Positions 16,920 through 25,174 of a stretch of DNA of 49,912 nucleotides are shown in pieces (position 1 is the first letter of the stretch; every line of letters starts with the position of its first letter). The DNA is from Bacillota bacterium (GTDB lineage Bacteria; Bacillota; Bacilli; Paenibacillales; Paenibacillaceae). A program made the position numbers and the translations under genes. The stretch spans positions 1-49,912 of the forward strand of contig JAEZCJ010000208.1 of NCBI GenBank assembly GCA_023433615.1, in the 5' to 3' direction. The notes under the pieces were generated by a model. It saw only the letters and a program-made list of their open reading frames with translations. It was not told where the DNA came from and searched no databases.

Positions 16920-18905
16920 ATGGCGATTAAGATCGGTGTCGATTATTATCCGGAGCAATGGGCTCCCGAGTTGTGGGAGAAGGATGCGGCGCTTATGCAA
17001 GAGACGGGCGTTGCCATTGTGCGAATGGCGGAGTTCGCCTGGAGCCGAATGGAGCCGACGGAGGGCGATTATCGGTTCGAATGGTTGGATGCGGCTATCG
17101 AAGCATTCGCCTCGCGCGGCATGGAGATCGTGCTGTGCACGCCTACGAATACCCCGCCGAACTGGATGACAACCCGTTATCCGGACGTGCTGCCAATGAA
17201 CGAGCTGCGCCAAGTCATCCGGCCGGGCGTGCGCGGACACCGGTGCAACAACAGCCATTCGCTCAGAATGCTGGGCTCCAAATTTATAGAGGCGATGGCA
17301 CGGCGTTATGCGAACCATCCCGCCGTGATCGGCTGGCAGATCGATAACGAGATGCACTACCAGGAGTGTCATTGCGATACGTGCAATCGCGCATTCGTCG
17401 GTTGGCTGCAGGAGCGCTATTCCGATCTCGAGGAATTGAACCGGGAATGGGGCATGATCGTCTGGAGCGGGGAGTACAGCAGTTGGGCAGAGGTCACGAC
17501 GCCGCTCGGCTCGAGCAAGCCGATGAATCCCTCCTATCTGCTGGAGTACAAGCGGTTCTGCTCGGACAGCGTAGGCTACTTGCTGGGATGGCAGCTTGAA
17601 ATTCTGCGCCGCAACTGCCCAGGCCAATTCGTGACGCATAATATGTGGCAATACCCGAACAGCTTGGACTATTATGACCTCTACCAAGAACTGGACTTCG
17701 CCTCTGTCGATTACTATCCGAATGAGCTGTATCGCGATTACGGCGATCGGTTCCCGAGGAACGGCGCGCTGACGCTGGATTTGGTTCGCGGCATCAAGCG
17801 CGGCAACTTCTGGGTAATGGAGCAGCTGAGCGGACCGCAGGGCGCCTGGATGCCGATTCAGCGTACCCCTTATCCCGGATTGATCCGGGCTCGTTCCTGG
17901 CAGACCATCGCGCGCGGCGCCGACGCGGTCGTCCATTTCCGCTGGCGGAGCGCTACAATCGGAGCCGAACAATTCTGGCATGGACTGATCGACCATAGCA
18001 ATGTTCCCGGACGCAGGTTCAGGGAATTCGCCGAGCTTACCCGCGAGGTGAACCAGGTCGGCGAGCTGCTGGCCGGCTCGACGGTCGTCACTCCGATCGC
18101 CATTCTGCATTCGCATGAGCAGCATACGGCGCTTTCCCTTCAGCCGCAAGCGGAGGGAGGCATGCACTATATCGACAACTTGTCATCTATGCATAACGCT
18201 TTCCTTAAGATGGGCGTCGGGACGGACGTGATCAATTGGACCGAGGAGCTGGACGGCTACAAGCTGGTCATTGTCCCTTCCCTCTTCCTGTTGCATGAAG
18301 CAATCGCGCAGCGGCTGGAACGCTTTGCAGCGGGTGGCGGCACAGTCGTCCTCACGAATCGGACAGGCGTGAAGAACATGAGGAATGTATGCGAAATGCT
18401 GCCTCTGCCGGGGCTGCTGGCGGAAGCTGCGGGCGTTGTCGTAAGCGAATACGATGCCATCGGCACCAGCGAGCATCGGATTCGCGATGCGGAGGGCCGG
18501 ACATTCGCCGCGAAGCAGTGGTGCGATCTGCTGGAACTGCGAGGAGCAGAAGCGATTGCCTGGTATGACAACGATTATTATGAAGGCGTGCCGGCGATTA
18601 CGGTGAATAAGCTTGGCGAAGGCGAAGTGTATTATGTCGGCACTTGGCCGGAGCCATCCTATTTCTATCAGCTGTTCGAAGGCATCTTGCAGGAGAAGGG
18701 CTTGGCTCCTAAGATCCTGCTGCCGGAGGGCGTCGAGCTTTCGATCCGTACGAAGGGCGAGGAGAGCTTCCTGTTCCTGATCAACCTGACGAACGAGCAG
18801 CAAGAGATCGCGCTTGACGTTCCCTACCGTAGCTTGTTAACGAGCGGGCGCCCGGAACAGAAGCTGACGCTCCCGGCTCTGGGGGTCGATATCCTTACGC
18901 AGTAA
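16920..18905 (+). CDS. GH42 beta-galactosidase
   Basis: The start is ATG 16920, eight bases after TGGAGG; an in-frame TTG at 16905 overlaps that site. The 661-residue protein has the GH42 TIM barrel with acid/base E144 (WQIDNEMH) and nucleophile E301 (FWVMEQLSG). It also has the four zinc-site cysteines C109, C150, C152 and C155, as in characterised thermophilic GH42 enzymes. A trimerisation domain (about 390-600) and a small C-terminal beta domain follow. There is no signal peptide, so it is cytoplasmic. It hydrolyses terminal beta-galactose residues from imported oligosaccharides and complements the GH2 enzyme of the facing operon. Confidence 0.95.
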   Translation: MAIKIGVDYYPEQWAPELWEKDAALMQETGVAIVRMAEFAWSRMEPTEGDYRFEWLDAAIEAFASRGMEIVLCTPTNTPPNWMTTRYPDVLPMNELRQVIRPGVRGHRCNNSHSLRMLGSKFIEAMARRYANHPAVIGWQIDNEMHYQECHCDTCNRAFVGWLQERYSDLEELNREWGMIVWSGEYSSWAEVTTPLGSSKPMNPSYLLEYKRFCSDSVGYLLGWQLEILRRNCPGQFVTHNMWQYPNSLDYYDLYQELDFASVDYYPNELYRDYGDRFPRNGALTLDLVRGIKRGNFWVMEQLSGPQGAWMPIQRTPYPGLIRARSWQTIARGADAVVHFRWRSATIGAEQFWHGLIDHSNVPGRRFREFAELTREVNQVGELLAGSTVVTPIAILHSHEQHTALSLQPQAEGGMHYIDNLSSMHNAFLKMGVGTDVINWTEELDGYKLVIVPSLFLLHEAIAQRLERFAAGGGTVVLTNRTGVKNMRNVCEMLPLPGLLAEAAGVVVSEYDAIGTSEHRIRDAEGRTFAAKQWCDLLELRGAEAIAWYDNDYYEGVPAITVNKLGEGEVYYVGTWPEPSYFYQLFEGILQEKGLAPKILLPEGVELSIRTKGEESFLFLINLTNEQQEIALDVPYRSLLTSGRPEQKLTLPALGVDILTQ

Positions 18906-19113
18906 GAGAGAGAGTAGCGGACGCCCACCCGCACGAGTGACGCTGCAAGTCGAAAATGCCGAATTTGGGAACGGAAAATGGCCGCTGTAGTTGAAGAAGC
19001 TCGCTTTATTTCAGCAATTCCGAACTAGAGCAGGAGATGGTAACCAGTCGACCACGCCATTCGGCAAATCGTGCTTGCAGCACGTATTCGACAATCTCTA
19101 AGATCGAAACGCA
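18906..19113. other. Non-coding stretch downstream of GH42
   Basis: About 200 bp with no credible gene. Its composition differs from the coding flanks, and short AGCGG / CCGCT words near its ends give it the look of a dispersed intergenic repeat, but I have no second copy in the window to prove it. Confidence 0.25.
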
Positions 19114-19145
19114 AATGGGCTGGTCACTTAGGCGACCAGCCCATT
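19114..19145. terminator. Bidirectional terminator between GH42 and GH5 genes
   Basis: A perfect 12-bp stem, AATGGGCTGGTC with GACCAGCCCATT, and an 8-nt loop lie between the convergent GH42 and GH5 genes. Confidence 0.75.
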
Positions 19146-19166
19146 GCTTGTATCCATTCATTAGGG

Positions 19167-21062
19167 TTATTTCCGCTTGCGTCTCCTTACCAGCACCGTG
19201 CCGACCCCGAGCAAGGCGAGCAGCAAGACGGCTCCGCCGATCCATAGGTACACGAAGCCGTTCGTCAAATCTTGATCCACCGGTTCTGGCGCCTCCTCCG
19301 CTTCCTGAGCCGTCTCCAACTCGGTCACTTCGACAGGCCCTTTAATTTCCTGCACGAGCGGCTCATCGACTGGCGCGTCCCCGTAAATCTTATTGGCGCT
19401 GTCGTCGATGGACAGCTTGTAGTCGAGCACGGTTCCGCTCCAGAAGTGCAGCTTCAGCAGCACCTCGCCTTCCTTCACTTGATCGAAGAAGGCGCTCGGC
19501 AGCTTCACGAGATTGCTCTTGTAGTCGGGCTCGAACGACTTGCCGAACTCCTTATACGGCGTCCAATCGTCCGGACCCGCATTGCCGCCCGCGGCATACG
19601 TCGCTTCCATCGTCGCCAGCGCGTCGCCGTTATACTTGACCGGGATCACGAACATTCCTCGCGAGCCTTCGACATCCCGTGCCGTCGGCGGAATGTACTG
19701 GATGATATGCAGCTTCCAGTCCGCCCCTGCCGAGAACGTGCAGATCAGCGTCGCGTTCAGGCCCAGGCTGTCCGTCAAGAGACCCTGCAGCAGATCGGCC
19801 TTCAGCGTCAGGCTCTCACCCTCCGTGACGTAGTCCGTACCTGCTGCAAGCTCGCGATCGCCCAGCTTGATGCCGGTCAGCGTATTGCCGTTCAGGTTCA
19901 TCTGTACGGTCACGTCCTGAACCGCTTCGCCTTGGAGCACATAGACCGAATCGGACGCAGCATTGGACGATCTTCCGCTGAGACCCGCATGCATGACCTC
20001 ATAGAAGTCGGGATTGAACCATGTCAGCGCATTGCGATCATAATGCTGGCCGTTATCCCACAGCATGTGCGTCATCTTCTTCTCGCGGGCGTAGTAGGTT
20101 AAATATTCGAAGAACTTCAATACCTCGCCGTGCTGGATCATCGAGACGCTTTTGTCAAAGCCGAGAAGTCCGAACTCTCCGATAATGACGGGGATGCCGC
20201 GCGCGACGAACGTATCGTACGCGCGGTCGAAGGCTGCCACGAGATCGCCTCTCGCCGCCTCGTCGAACTTCGTGCCGCCGCCTAGGTTCACGCTGAACGG
20301 ATAATAACCGTAGTAGTGGATCGTCGCGATCAGGTTCGGGTCGTCCAGCTTCTCGATTGTCTTATACAGCTCGTCGAGCCTTGGCTGACTGGGGCTGCCT
20401 GTCACGGTAGAGAGCACAAGCGGTCGCGTCCCGTTATTGCCTCCGCTGCTACGTACAATCTCGTGGAAGTAAGTATTCAACTCGTCCAGCATCGTGAAAT
20501 AAATCGGCTCGTCCTTGTTCCAGTCCTCCGAGAACCGCGGCTCGTTAATTCCCTCGAACAGCAGCGCAGCCGGATAATCCCGGAAATGCTTCGCGATCTG
20601 GCGCCATGCCGCGCTGTACTTCTCCAGCACGCTATCGCGCTCTTGCTCCATATTCAGCATCCAGTGCGAATCGTGATGCATGTTGATCATGACGTACAGC
20701 CCCGCTTCGAGCGACCAATCCACGACCTCTTGCAAGCGGGCCATGAACTCCGAGTCTATGGCATAGTCCGGCGAGCCTCCCATCCGGTGATTCCATGTCA
20801 CCGGGATTCGGATGCTCTTGTAGCCCTGATCCTTAATCGCTTGAATGAGCTCCTCAGTCACGACAGGATTGCCCCAAGCCGTCTCGGACCCGCTCGCTTC
20901 GAACGTATTGCCCAAGTTCCAGCCCGGCTGCATCGCCTCCACGATCTGCTGCATGCTGCCTGCAGCGTGCGCCACCCGAATCGATGCGGCCGGCGATAGT
21001 GCACCAAATAATAGACTGAGTAGTATGACAGCGCTTACGCAACTCCATATCTTCTCTCTCAT
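19167..21062 (-). CDS. Membrane-anchored GH5 endoglucanase with X2 module
   Basis: A 631-residue secreted enzyme. A signal peptide (about 1-34, cleavage near AHAA) leads into a GH5 barrel (about 40-360) with acid/base E174 in GINEPRF and nucleophile E296 in IIGEFGLLG. A CBM_X2 immunoglobulin-like module (about 373-457) and a further beta-sandwich-like region (about 463-556) follow. The C-terminus is an acidic linker (563-600), one membrane helix (603-625) and the basic tail RRRKRK. This anchors the catalytic domain outside the cell membrane instead of releasing it or using an LPXTG wall anchor. The likely substrate is a beta-1,4-glucan or xyloglucan. It is the last gene of the minus-strand glucan locus and would feed the adjacent transporter. 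Confidence 0.9.
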   Translation of the reverse strand: MREKIWSCVSAVILLSLLFGALSPAASIRVAHAAGSMQQIVEAMQPGWNLGNTFEASGSETAWGNPVVTEELIQAIKDQGYKSIRIPVTWNHRMGGSPDYAIDSEFMARLQEVVDWSLEAGLYVMINMHHDSHWMLNMEQERDSVLEKYSAAWRQIAKHFRDYPAALLFEGINEPRFSEDWNKDEPIYFTMLDELNTYFHEIVRSSGGNNGTRPLVLSTVTGSPSQPRLDELYKTIEKLDDPNLIATIHYYGYYPFSVNLGGGTKFDEAARGDLVAAFDRAYDTFVARGIPVIIGEFGLLGFDKSVSMIQHGEVLKFFEYLTYYAREKKMTHMLWDNGQHYDRNALTWFNPDFYEVMHAGLSGRSSNAASDSVYVLQGEAVQDVTVQMNLNGNTLTGIKLGDRELAAGTDYVTEGESLTLKADLLQGLLTDSLGLNATLICTFSAGADWKLHIIQYIPPTARDVEGSRGMFVIPVKYNGDALATMEATYAAGGNAGPDDWTPYKEFGKSFEPDYKSNLVKLPSAFFDQVKEGEVLLKLHFWSGTVLDYKLSIDDSANKIYGDAPVDEPLVQEIKGPVEVTELETAQEAEEAPEPVDQDLTNGFVYLWIGGAVLLLALLGVGTVLVRRRKRK

Positions 21063-21205
21063 GGTATGACTTATACCCCTCTCTACGGCGAATCTGCACT
21101 TCTCCTACAATAGCAGATTGCATCTCGTAAGAGAATGATAAGAATCAAACATTGCGATCGAGCCATGTCCCATTCTCCGCCCACGAATGACACGCAGCCC
21201 TCTTC

Positions 21206-21389
21206 CATTGCACCGACTGCAATGAAGACCACTAGATGCTCGCCCATCTACCATTCCATTGTACAAACTACAATGTAACTCTACTATATTGGGCATTAAT
21301 CCCCGCTATGCTCATTCCCGTTGCAGTTCATGCAATGTAGACTCTATTGGTCTCGCCTCTGCAGCGAATGCGTTGTATGCTGTGCAATG
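21206..21389. repeat. Array of four 19-bp dyads upstream of the GH5 gene
   Basis: Four copies of the form CRTTGYA-N5-TRCAATG lie at 21206-21224, 21257-21275, 21319-21337 and 21371-21389. Start-to-start distances are 51, 62 and 52 bp, close to 5, 6 and 5 helical turns. The arms are conserved with compensating changes (GCA with TGC, GTA with TAC) while the 5-bp centres differ (CCGAC, CAAAC, GTTCA, TGCTG). This pattern fits a protein operator array better than a transposon or CRISPR remnant. The array occupies about -145 to -330 relative to the GH5 start codon. Confidence 0.7.
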
Positions 21390-21446
21390 GCCCATTCGCT
21401 GACAGTAACCTTAACGTCACTTGCCCTGCCTTTACTCACCCGCGGT

Positions 21447-21482
21447 AAAAAAGCCGGCGCCCCATAACTAGCGGTGCCGGCT
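21447..21482 (-). terminator. Rho-independent terminator of the lipoprotein gene
   Basis: A GC-rich 10-bp stem (AGCCGGCGCC / GGTGCCGGCT, one G-T pair) is followed on the minus strand by six T residues, 25 bases after the lipoprotein stop. It separates the lipoprotein gene from GH5 transcription. Confidence 0.85.
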
Positions 21483-21506
21483 CCGGTGACCGAAAAATGC
21501 GGATCC

Positions 21507-22388
21507 TTAAATTTCCGGCATGAAGCGATACCGGCCGAGCGTGAACACGCCCTGCCCGTACCCGACAGCCGCCTCGATCCGGCCGATATATTGCGGTTCC
21601 GCGATCCCGTCCACGATGAGGCCGACGGCCGCAGCGAATGTGATGCCCGCTTGGCCGACCTCGAAATAGACGATACCGCCGAATCCGAGCCGATCCGCGA
21701 CAGCCTCCGGCCCCACGCCGTACGACGCCAAGAAATCATCCAAGCTAACCTCGTATAGCTCCCCATCGATCGCGATCTCGCCGATCCAACCGCCATCCTG
21801 TCCAACGACCCGGAACGCCAGCGCTTCCTCCAATTGCGTCCGGTAATCTTCCTCAGGCATCGTATAGTCGATGAAAGGTTCATCCGCCGTACCGTTCACG
21901 TCGTGGAATTCGACCACATGCAGCTCATCGACCGATATGCCGGTTCCGGAGCCTACATTGAGCACGACAGCCAGCTCGTCCTTGCCGTCATTGTCGTAAT
22001 CGACGGCCTGCATGGCCGGCATGATCTGCCGCGGCGTCGTATACCGCCAGTCCAGCCGCTGCCGCTGCTCGCCGATGACCAGCTCGACGCCTTCCTCCGA
22101 GACGCCTTCCTCGCCTAGCGGGTAGAGCGCAATGCCGCTGTCCGGCAGCTCCGCAATCGGCAACACTGCCGCCGGCTCGGCTTGCTCGGCAGGGCTTGCC
22201 TGTCCACCTACGACGTCGCTTTCTGCGGGCTCATCTACGGCTTGAGGGGGCGCATCCACGCGGATATTGCCGCCCGGAGCAGTACCGCTATTCGCCGAGC
22301 AAGCGGCCAGCAGCAGCACCGCTGCCAGGAGCAGTGCGAAGCGGGTACTTATGTTGACGCGCCTATCATTCGTGATCTTGGTTGTCAT
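21507..22388 (-). CDS. Lipoprotein of unknown function with a calcium-type DxDxDG motif
   Basis: A 293-residue putative surface lipoprotein. The signal peptide ends at LLAAC (lipidated C30), followed by a Pro/Ala/Glu-rich linker (about 31-80). The folded part contains DYDNDGKDE (130-138), the calcium-binding loop pattern seen in FG-GAP/VCBS beta-propeller proteins, but only one such repeat is evident. The last 90 residues are mostly beta-prone with Gly-rich turns. I do not recognise a family. It lies between the second SBP and GH5, each separated by a terminator, so it is probably expressed by itself. A role in polysaccharide or cell-wall contact is speculation based on position. Confidence 0.75.
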   Translation of the reverse strand: MTTKITNDRRVNISTRFALLLAAVLLLAACSANSGTAPGGNIRVDAPPQAVDEPAESDVVGGQASPAEQAEPAAVLPIAELPDSGIALYPLGEEGVSEEGVELVIGEQRQRLDWRYTTPRQIMPAMQAVDYDNDGKDELAVVLNVGSGTGISVDELHVVEFHDVNGTADEPFIDYTMPEEDYRTQLEEALAFRVVGQDGGWIGEIAIDGELYEVSLDDFLASYGVGPEAVADRLGFGGIVYFEVGQAGITFAAAVGLIVDGIAEPQYIGRIEAAVGYGQGVFTLGRYRFMPEI

Positions 22389-22480
22389 CTCGCCATGCCG
22401 TCCTTCCCGTATGTGAATGCAATATCCATTAGACGACGCTCCCGTGAGTATTGTTCAGCCGCCCTCCGACAATACGCGAA

Positions 22481-22512
22481 GAACCCGCAGCCGATTGGCT
22501 CGGCGCGGGCTC
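22481..22512 (-). terminator. Terminator after the second SBP gene
   Basis: A nested hairpin: outer arms GAACCCGC / GCGGGCTC and inner arms GCCGA / TCGGC, lying 22 bases past the SBP stop. The T-rich tail on the minus strand is weak (TTCTTCG). Confidence 0.65.
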
Positions 22513-22533
22513 CTCCCATTCCATTATCGCGTA

Positions 22534-24177
22534 TTACTTGTAAAATTCCGCGTACGCGGCCATCTTGCCTTCCATGACCGCCGTACCGCCCATCGCCATG
22601 TACTCCTTGACCTGATCGTCGTACACCTTATCGAACTGATCCGGCTTCGCGGTTACGATTTTCGCCAGCATCTCTTTTTCGAAGTCCTCGAGAATCTTGG
22701 CGTACTTGATCTCGGCATCGACCGGAATATCGACGCGCGGCAAGGTGTATCCGTCATTCGTACCCGACTGGATGCTCTTGACCGTGAAGTCCTTGAAGTT
22801 CAAGTCGAACGCATTGGCGGCAATGTTCTTGTTCGGGTCTTCCGTGGAGATATACTTGCCGTTCAGAATAATGCAGTAGTCATAGTAATTGTACAGCAGG
22901 TTCTGCGCTTCCGGCGTGTCCAGCAAGACAGGCAGCCCCTCGTCGCTCATCTTGTAGGATACGCCTTCCTCGCCGTTCTGCAGCACCAGAATGTTGGCCG
23001 GGTCCGCCATCCAGTTCAAGTACTTCACCGCCGCCTCTGCGTTCTTGCTTGCGGCCGGCACCATGAGATAGGCGCCGATCGGCTCGTAGATCGGCTTCGG
23101 ATGTTTGCCGTCCGGCGTCGAGAACGGATCGATCGCCTCCAGCACGGCATCCGGGTTATTCGCATTAAGATTCGAGTAGTAGCCGTTGTATACCGGCTCG
23201 TTCGTATTCGGCGTCGCTGCGCCTGCAATGCCGTTCACGACCTGCTGCGCGAAGTGCTGGCTGAAGTCGTCATGCAGCGCGAAGTCCGGATCGATCAGCC
23301 CTTCATTGTACATCTGGTTCAACAGCCGGTAGCCTTCCTTGCTTCCCGGCTGCTGCCAGCGAGGCACCGCATACAGCTCTTGGTCCGTGATCTCGTCCCA
23401 CTTCCAGAACGAATTCACCAGCGGCATCATGTGGAACACGTCGATATACCCGTACGGCACGACCTTGCCGCCTGTCTTGCCCGGATCCTGCTTCTTGAAT
23501 TCGCGCATCGTATTCACGAATTGCTCCGTCGTCTCCGGAATAGGCAGCTTCAATTGATCCAGCCAATCCTTGCGAATGAACGTCGTTGTCTGGGATTGAA
23601 TGACGCGCAGCGCAGGGATGACATACTGCTTCCCTTCGAATATGCCGTAGGGCAGCGAAGGCCCCAATACCTTCTTCAGGTTCGGGCCGTGTTCTTCAAT
23701 GAGCGGCCCCAGATCGGTCAGCCCGCCGCTCTTCACGTAGTTCTGCACGGTCGGCTTGTTGTACGTGAACACGATGTCGGGCGCCGAATTGGACGCCATC
23801 AGCACGTTCAGCTTATCGACTTCTTCCGCACGCGGCACGGTAACGAACTCGACGTCGATGTTATTCGGGTCGCCGAAGTTCTTCTGCACGTACTGCGTCA
23901 TGAAGTTATCCGTTATCGGCGGCTGCCCCGCAGGCGTATTGTTGCGATCGAACAATTCCACCTTCAGCGTAATGCGTTCCCCGCTCGGCTTGGCGGCATC
24001 GTTCTTATCGGACCCCGAGCCGTTCGTTGCAGGCGTCTTCGAATTCGAGCCTTTCGCGGATGAATCCCCGTTCTCGCCGCCATTGTTGTTGCTGTCCGCG
24101 CAGCCTGTCAATGCCATCACGATGGCCATGACTAGCGCGAGTATTGCATACATGGATGAATGTAACCGTCTCTGCAT
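22534..24177 (-). CDS. ABC transporter substrate-binding lipoprotein, paralogue 2
   Basis: A 547-residue sugar-binding lipoprotein. The signal peptide ends at ALTGC (C26), followed by an Asn/Gly/Ser-rich linker to about residue 60 and an SBP fold. From VELFDRNNTP onward it aligns without large gaps to the SBP encoded at 26461-28023, sharing PRAEEV, LNVLMASN, APDIV and the PNTNEPVY and KNAEAAVKYLNWMA segments. The two are therefore tandem paralogues on either side of one permease pair. It lies downstream of the permeases and has its own GGGAGG ribosome site. Separate ligand preference (for example different chain lengths) is inferred, not shown. Confidence 0.92.
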   Translation of the reverse strand: MQRRLHSSMYAILALVMAIVMALTGCADSNNNGGENGDSSAKGSNSKTPATNGSGSDKNDAAKPSGERITLKVELFDRNNTPAGQPPITDNFMTQYVQKNFGDPNNIDVEFVTVPRAEEVDKLNVLMASNSAPDIVFTYNKPTVQNYVKSGGLTDLGPLIEEHGPNLKKVLGPSLPYGIFEGKQYVIPALRVIQSQTTTFIRKDWLDQLKLPIPETTEQFVNTMREFKKQDPGKTGGKVVPYGYIDVFHMMPLVNSFWKWDEITDQELYAVPRWQQPGSKEGYRLLNQMYNEGLIDPDFALHDDFSQHFAQQVVNGIAGAATPNTNEPVYNGYYSNLNANNPDAVLEAIDPFSTPDGKHPKPIYEPIGAYLMVPAASKNAEAAVKYLNWMADPANILVLQNGEEGVSYKMSDEGLPVLLDTPEAQNLLYNYYDYCIILNGKYISTEDPNKNIAANAFDLNFKDFTVKSIQSGTNDGYTLPRVDIPVDAEIKYAKILEDFEKEMLAKIVTAKPDQFDKVYDDQVKEYMAMGGTAVMEGKMAAYAEFYK

Positions 24178-24287
24178 GTTGCTGCCTCCCTTTTCGATTC
24201 AATAATGTATAGTGACCTTCGGCTAGAGTCATGCAGACCGTACCGAAGAGCAGCTATTGAGCCGTTGCGTCCAGCGGAACCGTCCAG

Positions 24288-25160
24288 CTACCCCTTCACC
24301 GCGCCGACAAGCATGCCGGAGATGAAATACTTCTGCAGCCACGGGTAGATGAGCAGAATCGGCACGGTAGCGAACATAATGCTGGCCGACTGGATGCTCT
24401 GCGGAATCGGGACAGCCGCATTGAAGCCTTCTTGCGCCGTGGCATCGTTAACTTGGCTGTTGATCACGATCTGATAGAGCTTCAGCTGGAGCGGGTACAT
24501 GTCCTTATCGTTGATGTAGAACAAGGCGTCCTGGAACATATTCCAGCGGTCAACGGCGGAATAGAGCCCGATGGTCGCCAGAATCGGCAGCTGCAGCGGC
24601 AGCACGATCTGCAGCAGGAAGCGGAAGTGGCCGCAGCCGTCCATCCAGGCCGAATCCTCCAGCTCGGCGGGCACTTGGGCGAACGAGGTCTTCATGATGA
24701 TTAGCAGGAATGCGCTGATCATGATCGGCAGCACGAGCGACCCCATCGTATCGAGCAGGCGAAGCTCCTTCACCAGCAAGTAATTCGGGATAATCCCGGG
24801 ATTGAAGAACATCGTCACCACGATCAAGCCGAACATCACGTTCTTGCCCTTAAAATTTCTACGGCTTAGCGCGTAGGCGGCCATGATCGTCATCGCCAAG
24901 GCGACTGCCGTATAGATGGCGACCAAGATGACCGTGAAGCCGAGCGAACGCATCATCGAGGCATCGCCGAAGACGGCGGAATAGGCATTCACGTTCCACT
25001 CCACCGGCCAGAGGAACACTTCCCCGGACATGATCGCCCTGTTGCCGCTGAAGGATAAGGCGAAGATATGGATCATCGGAATGACACAGAATAGCGCGAA
25101 TAGGCCGATCAACGCCGTCAGCACGCCGTCCATCGCTTTTTCACCCGGATTGCGTATCAC
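24288..25160 (-). CDS. Carbohydrate ABC transporter permease (LplC-type)
   Basis: A 290-residue membrane subunit with six hydrophobic segments, an EAA-type loop at ELEDSAWMDGCGHFRFL (about 180-196) and the family ending KYFISGMLVGAVKG. The start is GTG 25160, shortly after GGGGGAGGG; the preceding permease stop is 14 bases upstream, so the two are co-translated. It forms the pore with the LplB-type partner and can be served by either of the two flanking SBPs. Confidence 0.93.
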   Translation of the reverse strand: MIRNPGEKAMDGVLTALIGLFALFCVIPMIHIFALSFSGNRAIMSGEVFLWPVEWNVNAYSAVFGDASMMRSLGFTVILVAIYTAVALAMTIMAAYALSRRNFKGKNVMFGLIVVTMFFNPGIIPNYLLVKELRLLDTMGSLVLPIMISAFLLIIMKTSFAQVPAELEDSAWMDGCGHFRFLLQIVLPLQLPILATIGLYSAVDRWNMFQDALFYINDKDMYPLQLKLYQIVINSQVNDATAQEGFNAAVPIPQSIQSASIMFATVPILLIYPWLQKYFISGMLVGAVKG

Positions 25161-25174
25161 ATTTATCCCTCCCC

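Noticed and set aside
16869..18167. 432-codon minus-strand open frame
   Set aside because: Antisense to the GH42 gene, whose catalytic and zinc residues are intact. No ribosome site and no recognisable domain.
21206..21389. Four repeats with 32-43 bp spacers as a degenerate CRISPR array
   Set aside because: Repeats are short, differ in their centres and left arms, spacer lengths are uneven, and there are no cas genes. A set of operator dyads explains the co-varying arms better.
22417..24063. 548-codon plus-strand open frame
   Set aside because: Antisense to the second SBP gene, which has a lipobox and conserved SBP sequence. The product has low-complexity Arg/Leu/Val/His composition and no start signal.
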